This document shows, piece by piece, positions 58,562 to 64,000 of a DNA stretch of 64,000 nucleotides. The translations under genes and the position numbers were made by a program. A model generated the notes under the pieces. It was not told the origin of the DNA. It saw only the letters and a list, made by a program, of their open reading frames with translations, and did not search any database. The first letter of the stretch is position 1. Each line of letters begins with the position of its first letter. The DNA is from Rhodocyclaceae bacterium UBA2250 (GTDB lineage Bacteria; Pseudomonadota; Gammaproteobacteria; Burkholderiales; Rhodocyclaceae). The stretch is taken from the NCBI GenBank assembly GCA_002347285.1, contig DDXW01000053.1, positions 1 to 64,000 of the forward strand. Reading direction: 5' to 3'.

Positions 58562-59368
58562 ATGCGCCTGCTCTTCCTGCTGCTCTCGCTGGCAGCCCTT
58601 TCCGTCCAGGCCGCGCAGGACTGTCCGCGCATCGTCAGCCAGTCGCCCTACATCACGCGCGCGCTGGCCTGGCTCGGGCTCGAACGCTGCATCGTCGGCG
58701 TCAGCCGCTACGACGTCATCGATCTGCCGCGCACCGGCGGCGTCATCGACCCGGACGTCGACGCCATTGCCCTGCTCGAGCCGCAGCTCATGATCACCTC
58801 GAACTGGACCAAGGCCGAGACCTGGCAGGCCACCGCCCCGCCCGGAGCGACGGCCTTGCGCGTCGACGGTTTCCGCGGCATGGCCGGGGTCGAGCGCATG
58901 CTGCGCGAGATCGGCCGCGCCGCCGGCGTGAAGGACATCGACGCGCGCGTGGATCGCTTCGCCGCCGACTGGCGCGCGGCGGCACAGCGCGTCGGCGGCA
59001 GCGGCCGGCGCGTGCTGATCCTCTCCGCCTGTTCCAACAAGCCCTACTCGTTCGGCCGCGACACGACGTTGCACGAGTTGTTCACCGCCGCCGGCTTCGC
59101 GGTCGTCGCCGACCACGACAGCATCCGCAACTTCGACCCCGACAAACCGGGCGGCGACGTCGCCGCCTGGATCGGGGAACGCAAGCCCGATTACCTCTTC
59201 GCGCTGAAGAACCGTCGCCAAGACAACGAGGAGGCCTGCAACGTCGCCATCGCCATGCCCGGCATTCCCATCCTGCCGCTCGACGGCCCGCTGTTCACCC
59301 ATCCCGGCCCCGATTTGCTGAAAGGGCTGGAACAACTGCGCCAAACGGTGCAGGAGCTGCGCCCATGA
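58562..59368 (+). CDS. Periplasmic corrinoid-binding-like protein (BtuF paralogue)
   Basis: A 268-residue helical-backbone ABC binding protein. A signal peptide spans residues 1-18 (cleavage near VQA-AQDC). The fold is shown by RIVSQSPYITRALAWLGLERCIVGVSRYD and the domain linker helix near 100-125. I chose the ATG at 58562 (GGAG five bases upstream) over a GTG two codons earlier. It is divergent enough from the BtuF at 62121-62999 that its ligand may differ, for instance cobinamide or another corrinoid. It is coupled to cobO by ATGA. Confidence 0.87.
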   Translation: MRLLFLLLSLAALSVQAAQDCPRIVSQSPYITRALAWLGLERCIVGVSRYDVIDLPRTGGVIDPDVDAIALLEPQLMITSNWTKAETWQATAPPGATALRVDGFRGMAGVERMLREIGRAAGVKDIDARVDRFAADWRAAAQRVGGSGRRVLILSACSNKPYSFGRDTTLHELFTAAGFAVVADHDSIRNFDPDKPGGDVAAWIGERKPDYLFALKNRRQDNEEACNVAIAMPGIPILPLDGPLFTHPGPDLLKGLEQLRQTVQELRP

Positions 59369-59964
59369 GCGAAGCAGCCGAACGCCACACCGCCCGCATG
59401 CGGCGCAAGAAGGAAGTCATCGACGCGAAAATCGGCGCTGCCGGAGCGGCGCGCGGCGTCTTCCTGATCCACACCGGCAACGGCAAGGGCAAGTCCTCGG
59501 CCGCCTTCGGCGTGCTGGCGCGCGCGCTCGGCCACGGCTTCTCCGCCGTCGTGATCCAGTTCGTCAAGAGCCGTTCCGACACCGGCGAGGAAGCCTTCTT
59601 CCGCCGGCAGCCGAATGTGCGGTGGCACGTGATGGGCGAGGGCTTCACCTGGGAGACGCAGGACGCCGCGAAGGATGCCGCCGCCGCTCAGGCTGCGTGG
59701 GAAGAGGCGAAGCGTGCGCTCGCCGACCCGGCCGTCGATCTCGTGATCCTCGACGAATTCACCTACGCGCTCAAGTACCGCTGGCTCGACTTGGCCGAGG
59801 TGCTCGCCGCATTTCACCGGCGTCCGGCCATGCAGCGCCTGATCGTCACCGGCCGCGGCGCACCGCCCGAACTCGTCGCCGCCGCCGACACCGTCACCGA
59901 GATGACGCTGGTGAAGCACGCCTTCCAGGCCGGCGTGCAGGCAATGCCGGGGATCGAATGGTAG
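59365..59964 (+). CDS. cobO: Corrinoid adenosyltransferase
   Basis: Adds the adenosyl group to cob(I)alamin or cobinamide. It has 199 residues of the CobA/CobO/BtuR type, with P-loop TGNGKGKSSAAFG, FVKSRSDTGEEAFF, Walker-B-like LVILDEFTYALKY and the C-terminal HAFQAGVQAMPGIEW. Residues around AKIGAAGAARG (59425-59452) are encoded by a copy of the dispersed repeat. It overlaps both neighbours by a few bases. Confidence 0.95.
   Translation: MSEAAERHTARMRRKKEVIDAKIGAAGAARGVFLIHTGNGKGKSSAAFGVLARALGHGFSAVVIQFVKSRSDTGEEAFFRRQPNVRWHVMGEGFTWETQDAAKDAAAAQAAWEEAKRALADPAVDLVILDEFTYALKYRWLDLAEVLAAFHRRPAMQRLIVTGRGAPPELVAAADTVTEMTLVKHAFQAGVQAMPGIEW
59425..59452 (+). repeat. Dispersed GC-rich repeat inside cobO
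   Basis: GCGAAAATCGGCGCTGCC then GGAGCGGCGC. It encodes AKIGAAGAA in the N-terminal arm of CobO; the copy in plsY encodes the similar AKLGAGGAA. Confidence 0.55.
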
Positions 59965-61238
59965 CCAGGCCTGCCCTGTTCATTGCCGCGCCGGCCTCGG
60001 GCCACGGCAAGACCACGGTGGTCGCGGCGCTGGCGCGGATGCACACGCGGCTTGGCCGCAAGGTGCGCGTCTTCAAGTGCGGCCCCGACTTCCTCGACCC
60101 GCAGATCCACGCGCTCGCCTCGGGCTTCCCCTGCGAGAACATCGACTTCCGCATGTGCGGCGAAGCGGATGCGCGCTGGCGTCTCGGGCGCGCCGCGCGG
60201 GAGGCCGACCTGATCCTCGTCGAAGGCGTGATGGGGCTTTACGATTCCGAACCGTCGGGAGCCGAACTCGCCCGCCGGCTCGGCCTGCCGATCCTGCTCG
60301 TCGTCGATGCCGGCGCGATGGCCGGCAGCTTCGGCGCCGTGGCGTGGGGGCTCAAGCATTACAAGGATGGCGCGCCGATCACCCACGCGCTCGCCAACCG
60401 CGTCGGCAGCGACTGGCACGCCGAGCTGTGCCGCGCCGCACTGCCCGAGGACATCGCCTGGGCCGGCCATCTGCCGCGCGATCTCGATGCCGCGCTGCCC
60501 GAGCGCCATCTCGGCCTGCTGCCCGCCGCCGAGATCGCCGACCTCGACGCGCGCATCGAGCGCATGGCCGACCTGCTCGCCGCCACGCCGGCCGCCGAAC
60601 CGCCGCCCGCCGTCGAATTCGCCGCCCCGCCGGCACCGGCTTTTACGCCGTTGCTCGCAGGCAGGACCATCGCCGTCGCGCGCGACGCGGCCTTCTGCTT
60701 CCTCTACCCCGCCAACCTCGAATGCCTGGCGTCGCTCGGCGCGCGGATCGTCTTCTTCTCGCCGCTCGCCGACAGCGCGCTGCCCGGGTGCGACGCCGTC
60801 TGGCTGCCCGGCGGCTATCCCGAACTGCACGCCGAAGAGATCGCCGCCAACGCCGGCATGCGCGCCGCGCTGCGCGCCCACGTCGACGCGGGCAAGCCGC
60901 TGCTCGCCGAGTGCGGCGGCATGATGGCCTGCTTCGAAACGCTGCACGCGGCCGATGGCGAATCGCACGCGATGTTCGGCCTGCTGCCGGGCGCGACACG
61001 CATGCAGACCAGGCTCGCCGGCCTGGGCCTGCTGACGGCGGAATTGCCCGAGGGCACGCTTGCCGGCCACACCTTCCACTACTCGACCTGCGACACGCCG
61101 CTCGCGCCGTTGTGCCACGCGGCGGCGGCGCAGGGACGGCGGAGCGAGGCGGTCTATCGCAAAGGCCGGCTCACCGCCTCCTACATGCACTGCTACTTTC
61201 CCTACAACCCCGAGGCCACCGCGCGGCTGTTCGTCTGA
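59958..61238 (+). CDS. cobB: Cobyrinate a,c-diamide synthase
   Basis: Amidates cobyrinic acid (CbiA/CobB family) using glutamine and ATP. It has 426 residues. The N-terminal dethiobiotin-synthetase-like domain has P-loop APASGHGKTTV and LVEGVMGLYD. The C-terminal class I glutaminase domain has the nucleophile cysteine in LLAECGGMMACFE and the final histidine in YMHCYFPYNP. The linker VEFAAPPAPAF between the domains (60621-60644) is encoded by a repeat copy. It overlaps cobO by seven bases. Confidence 0.95.
   Translation: MVARPALFIAAPASGHGKTTVVAALARMHTRLGRKVRVFKCGPDFLDPQIHALASGFPCENIDFRMCGEADARWRLGRAAREADLILVEGVMGLYDSEPSGAELARRLGLPILLVVDAGAMAGSFGAVAWGLKHYKDGAPITHALANRVGSDWHAELCRAALPEDIAWAGHLPRDLDAALPERHLGLLPAAEIADLDARIERMADLLAATPAAEPPPAVEFAAPPAPAFTPLLAGRTIAVARDAAFCFLYPANLECLASLGARIVFFSPLADSALPGCDAVWLPGGYPELHAEEIAANAGMRAALRAHVDAGKPLLAECGGMMACFETLHAADGESHAMFGLLPGATRMQTRLAGLGLLTAELPEGTLAGHTFHYSTCDTPLAPLCHAAAAQGRRSEAVYRKGRLTASYMHCYFPYNPEATARLFV
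60621..60644 (-). repeat. Dispersed GC-rich repeat inside cobB
   Basis: Minus strand AAAAGCCGGTGCCGGC then GGGGCGGC. It encodes part of the proline/alanine-rich linker between the two CobB domains. Confidence 0.5.
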
Positions 61239-61309
61239 AGCGCGCGCGAGGCCGCGCTCGCCGCACATCCCGCCGCAATGGTCTATCCTGACCGGGTGAG
61301 GAAACGCCG

Positions 61310-62089
61310 ATGAACGACACGACCCGCATCGCAATCGCCGTTGTACTGGCCGCCACCCTCGCGGCCGGCTACCTGTGGTGGCAGGCGCAGGAGGAACCCG
61401 CGCCGCCGGTCGCCACCTCCCCTGCGCCCGCGCCAGCGGAACCGCCAAAGCCCGCCGAGCCGGCGATCCAGCATCCGCTCGACACCGAGCCTGCGGCCGA
61501 GCCGCTGCCCGCGCTCGACGAGAGCGACAGCCCGCTGACGCAGACGCTCGTCGCCTTGGTGGGCAGCAAGCCCTGGCAGGCGCTCTTCCATCCCGACCGC
61601 ATCGTGCGCCGCATCGTCGCCACCGTCGACAACCTGCCGCGCCAGGAGGCCCCGGTGAAGATGTGGCCGGTGAAGCCGGTCGGCTCGTGGCTGTCGACCG
61701 CCGGCAGCGGCGACGCGCTGCACATCGCGCCGGACAACGCGCGGCGCTATGCCGCCTACGTCGGGCTCGCCGAGGCGGTGGACGCGGCGCAGCTCGTCGC
61801 CATCTACCGGCAGTTCTATCCGCTGTTCCAGCAGGCCTACGTCGAGCTGGGCTACCCGCAGGGCTACTTCAACGACCGCCTCGTCGCGGCCATCGACGAT
61901 CTGCTCGCCGCGCCCGAGCCGGCCGAGCCGCCGCGGCTGGTGCAGCAGAAGGTGATCTACCAGTTCGCCGATCCCGATCTGGAGGGTCGCTCCGCCGGGC
62001 AGAAGATCATGCTGCGCATCGGCACCGAGAATGCCCACGCCGTGAAGGCGAAGCTGCGCGAGATCCGCAAGCTGGTCGCGAAACCCTGA
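61310..62089 (+). CDS. DUF3014 membrane-anchored protein
   Basis: A 259-residue protein with one N-terminal TM helix (about 7-24, VVLAATLAAGYLWW), a proline/alanine-rich periplasmic spacer (about 28-65) and a globular domain of the DUF3014 type (LFHPDRIVRRIVATVDNLPR, YRQFYPLFQQAYVELGYP, NDRLVAAIDDLLAAPE). The function is unknown. It follows cobB by 71 bases and may or may not belong to the B12 operon. Confidence 0.87.
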   Translation: MNDTTRIAIAVVLAATLAAGYLWWQAQEEPAPPVATSPAPAPAEPPKPAEPAIQHPLDTEPAAEPLPALDESDSPLTQTLVALVGSKPWQALFHPDRIVRRIVATVDNLPRQEAPVKMWPVKPVGSWLSTAGSGDALHIAPDNARRYAAYVGLAEAVDAAQLVAIYRQFYPLFQQAYVELGYPQGYFNDRLVAAIDDLLAAPEPAEPPRLVQQKVIYQFADPDLEGRSAGQKIMLRIGTENAHAVKAKLREIRKLVAKP

Positions 62090-62094
62090 CCGGA

Positions 62095-62120
62095 GAAAGT
62101 CGGTTCCGGCGAGGCGGCGG
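62095..62120 (+). repeat. Dispersed GC-rich repeat between DUF3014 and btuF
   Basis: GAAAGTCGGTTCCGGC then GAGGCGGCGG, filling the 31-base gap between convergent stops, as at 18326. Confidence 0.6.
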
Positions 62121-62999
62121 CTACGGCTTGCCCAGGTGCCGGCGCGCCGTCTCCAGATGCTCGCACAGCCGCGCGGCGCCTTCGACGAGGCGCGGCGTGT
62201 GGCGCTGGATCAGGTCGGGCGGAATGAAGAACAGGTTGCCGCGCTTCACCGCCGTCATGCCCGGCCACTGGCGCCAGTCGTCGACCCATTCCGGCCGCGC
62301 TTCGCCCATGCCGCTGGCGACGATGGCTTCCGGGTCGGCGGCGAGCACCGCCTCGACCGTCACCTTGGGCGCGAGCAGCTTGAGGTCGGCGAAGACGTTG
62401 ATGCCGCCGCACAGCTGGATGACGTCGCTGATGACCTGGCCGCCGCCGACGGTCATCAGCGGCTGCTTCCAGATCTGGTAGAAGACGCGCACGGCCGGCC
62501 GCGCGCCGAACTTCTCGCGCAGCGCCTGCAGGCGATTGCGGAAACGCACCGCCGCCTCGCGCGCGATCTCTTGCGTGCCGGCCAGTTCGCCGTAGCGTTC
62601 CAGGCTTTTCGCCACGTCGTCGATGCGCTCGGGCTGCGAGAGATAGACGGGGATGCCGAGCGCGCGCAGCTTCTCGATGTGCGCCGGCGCGTTGCCGCTC
62701 GCCCAGCCGACCGCGAGATCGGGCTTGAGCGCGGCGATCGCCTCGAGGTCGAGCTTCGAGTAGCCGCCGACGCGCGGCAGTTGCTTCGCCGCTTCCGGAT
62801 AGTCGCTGTAGTCGACCACGCCGACGAGGCGTTCGCCGGCGCCCGCGGCGAACAGCGTTTCGGTGACGTGCGGCGCGAGGCTGACGATGCGCCTGGCCGG
62901 CTCCCTGAGGCGCAGCGTCGCGCCGCTGTCGTCCGTGACGACGATGTCGGCGTGCGCATGGCAGGCGAGGAAGGCGAGCAAGCAGGCAAGACGTTTCAT
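62121..62999 (-). CDS. btuF: B12-binding periplasmic protein BtuF
   Basis: A 292-residue ABC substrate-binding protein with a signal peptide (cleavage near CHAHA-DIVV). It shows the BtuF pattern RIVSLAPHVTETLFAAGAGERLVGVVDYSDYP and GGYSKLDLEAIAALKPDLAVGW, a linker helix and C-terminal GGINVFADLKLLAPKVTVEAVLAADPE. It delivers corrinoid to BtuCD. Translation is coupled to cobD (ATGA overlap) on the minus strand, convergent with the btuBCD operon. Confidence 0.94.
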   Translation of the reverse strand: MKRLACLLAFLACHAHADIVVTDDSGATLRLREPARRIVSLAPHVTETLFAAGAGERLVGVVDYSDYPEAAKQLPRVGGYSKLDLEAIAALKPDLAVGWASGNAPAHIEKLRALGIPVYLSQPERIDDVAKSLERYGELAGTQEIAREAAVRFRNRLQALREKFGARPAVRVFYQIWKQPLMTVGGGQVISDVIQLCGGINVFADLKLLAPKVTVEAVLAADPEAIVASGMGEARPEWVDDWRQWPGMTAVKRGNLFFIPPDLIQRHTPRLVEGAARLCEHLETARRHLGKP

Positions 63000-63940
63000 G
63001 CGATTTCCTTGAGAGCAGTGGTCAGTCGCTGCCAGTCGTTTTCCGTGGCCGGCAAGCCGAAGCGCAAGGCCGGCGGCGCATCGAACAGCCGGACGAGGAT
63101 GCCGCGTTTGGCCAGAGCTTCGTGCAATTCCGTGGCGCGCGGCATGGCGACGGTCCGGAACAGCGCGCAGCCGGCGGGCTCGCCGAGACACGACAGCAGA
63201 TCGGCGAGACGCCGCGAGGCCGCATGCAGCCGTTCGCGCTGCATCGCCTGCCAGTCGCGGTCGGCCAGCGCCAGTCGCGCCGCCCAGCGCGCGGGGTGCG
63301 CAATGCTCCACGGCCCGAGCGCCGCCGCCAGCCGGTCGAGCAGCGCGGGCGCCCCGAGCGCACAGCCGACGCGCGCACCGGCCAGCCCGAAAAATTTGCC
63401 GAGCGAGCGCAGCACAACGATGTTGTCCGCTCCGCGCCCCGCCAGCGACTCGGCCGGCTCGGCATCGATGAAAGCCTCATCGACCACCAGCAGCCGCAGG
63501 CCGCGCGCGCGTTCGAGCAGTTCCGCGCGGGTGTAGCGGGCGCCGGTCGGGTTGTTCGGGTTGCACAGCACCGCATAGTCGGCCGCCTCTTGCCAGCCGA
63601 CGAGCGTGTGACCGGCGGCACGCCAGGCGGCCGGATGCTCGTTGTAGAGCGGCGCCGGCATGGCGACGCGTCCTGCCGGCATCAGGCGCGGCAGCCACTG
63701 GATGGCTGACTGCGAGCCGGGCAGCATCAGGAGATGTTCGGTGCCGTAGTAGTCGCGCGCAGCGGCTTCGAGGCCATCCCCATATTCCCCCTCCTCCGGC
63801 AGCCGCTGCCAGACTTCGGCGGGCACGGCTGGCAATGGATAAGGCCAGGGCGAAATGCCGGTCGACAGGTCGAGCCAGTCCGCGCGCGGAATCCCCCAGT
63901 GCGCCGCCGCCGCGCGCAGCCTGCCGCCATGTTCAAGCAC
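62996..63940 (-). CDS. cobD: Threonine-phosphate decarboxylase
   Basis: PLP enzyme that makes aminopropanol phosphate, the arm joining the corrin to the lower ligand (also called CobC in other nomenclature). It has 314 residues of class I aminotransferase fold. The start DWLDLSTGISPWPYP is typical. NPNNPTGARY, DEAFID and the PLP lysine in RSLGKFFGLAGARVG are present. It starts with GTG at 63940, overlapping the upstream cbiB stop. Length is slightly below the usual 330-360. Confidence 0.93.
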   Translation of the reverse strand: MLEHGGRLRAAAAHWGIPRADWLDLSTGISPWPYPLPAVPAEVWQRLPEEGEYGDGLEAAARDYYGTEHLLMLPGSQSAIQWLPRLMPAGRVAMPAPLYNEHPAAWRAAGHTLVGWQEAADYAVLCNPNNPTGARYTRAELLERARGLRLLVVDEAFIDAEPAESLAGRGADNIVVLRSLGKFFGLAGARVGCALGAPALLDRLAAALGPWSIAHPARWAARLALADRDWQAMQRERLHAASRRLADLLSCLGEPAGCALFRTVAMPRATELHEALAKRGILVRLFDAPPALRFGLPATENDWQRLTTALKEIA

Positions 63941-64000
63941 TGGCGAAGCTCCAAACGACGAAGGCGATGAGCCACAACCACTGGCCGCGCTCCACCAGCG
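63933..64000 (-). CDS. cbiB: C-terminal end of adenosylcobinamide-phosphate synthase (partial)
   Basis: Only the last 21 codons are inside the window, reading VERGQWLWLIAFVVWSF and then two more residues to a TGA. The arrangement (immediately upstream of cobD, 8-base overlap) and the final aromatic membrane helix fit CbiB, the membrane enzyme joining cobyric acid and aminopropanol phosphate. The rest lies beyond the right edge. Confidence 0.6.
   Translation of the reverse strand, partial: LVERGQWLWLIAFVVWSFASA

Overview
The window reads as chromosomal DNA of a GC-rich Gram-negative bacterium, most likely a betaproteobacterium of the Rhodocyclales type. That placement is an inference from housekeeping gene order (rpsU-yqeY-dnaG, leuS-lptE-holA-proA, zapA followed by 6S RNA), from lptE and a TonB-dependent B12 receptor (so an outer membrane), and from protein style. 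No rRNA, tRNA, CRISPR array or intact insertion sequence was seen.

Layout. 0-5 kb: the macromolecular-synthesis operon rpsU-yqeY-dnaG (minus strand) with a clear promoter and an internal terminator, then tsaD, plsY and folB. 4.6-12.2 kb: a tightly overlapped minus-strand operon leuS-lptE-holA-proA-ogt-xerD-ybaK. 12.3-22.2 kb: uvrD, two alpha/beta hydrolases, a truncated type IIG restriction-modification gene abutting a DUF3800 gene, and malic enzyme maeB flanked by two ParA-like ATPases that have no ParB partner. 22.2-24.3 kb: a GGDEF protein that lacks the end of its catalytic domain, a TSUP permease and an EVE-domain protein.

24.3-53.8 kb is dominated by a Lap-type, cyclic-di-GMP-controlled surface adhesion system. 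It has lapE (TolC-like), lapG (periplasmic protease), lapD (inside-out c-di-GMP receptor), two giant paralogous RTX adhesins with LapA-type retention modules, a LuxR-type regulator with a degenerate receiver, lapC and lapB (type I secretion) and an EAL-HDOD protein. Expected working model: LapB-LapC-LapE export the adhesins, the N-terminal retention module holds them in the outer-membrane pore, and LapG cuts them free unless c-di-GMP-bound LapD sequesters LapG. The locus is interrupted at 28.7-34.6 kb by unrelated genes. One of these encodes a 1105-residue fusion of an acyl-AMP ligase with a cyanophycin-synthetase-like ATP-grasp enzyme and a decayed Mur-ligase remnant. I consider it the most likely undescribed biochemistry here.

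53.8-64 kb: 6S RNA, zapA and a ZapB-like gene, then a cobalamin riboswitch controlling btuB-btuC-btuD, a second B12-binding-protein-like gene, cobO and cobB. A convergent minus-strand set, cbiB (cut by the window edge)-cobD-btuF, meets it.

A short GC-rich repeat of about 25-30 bp recurs at least 14 times, both between genes and in frame inside genes. Two copies more than 6 kb apart are identical over 30 bases in opposite orientation. Several copies sit at the edges of accessory modules.
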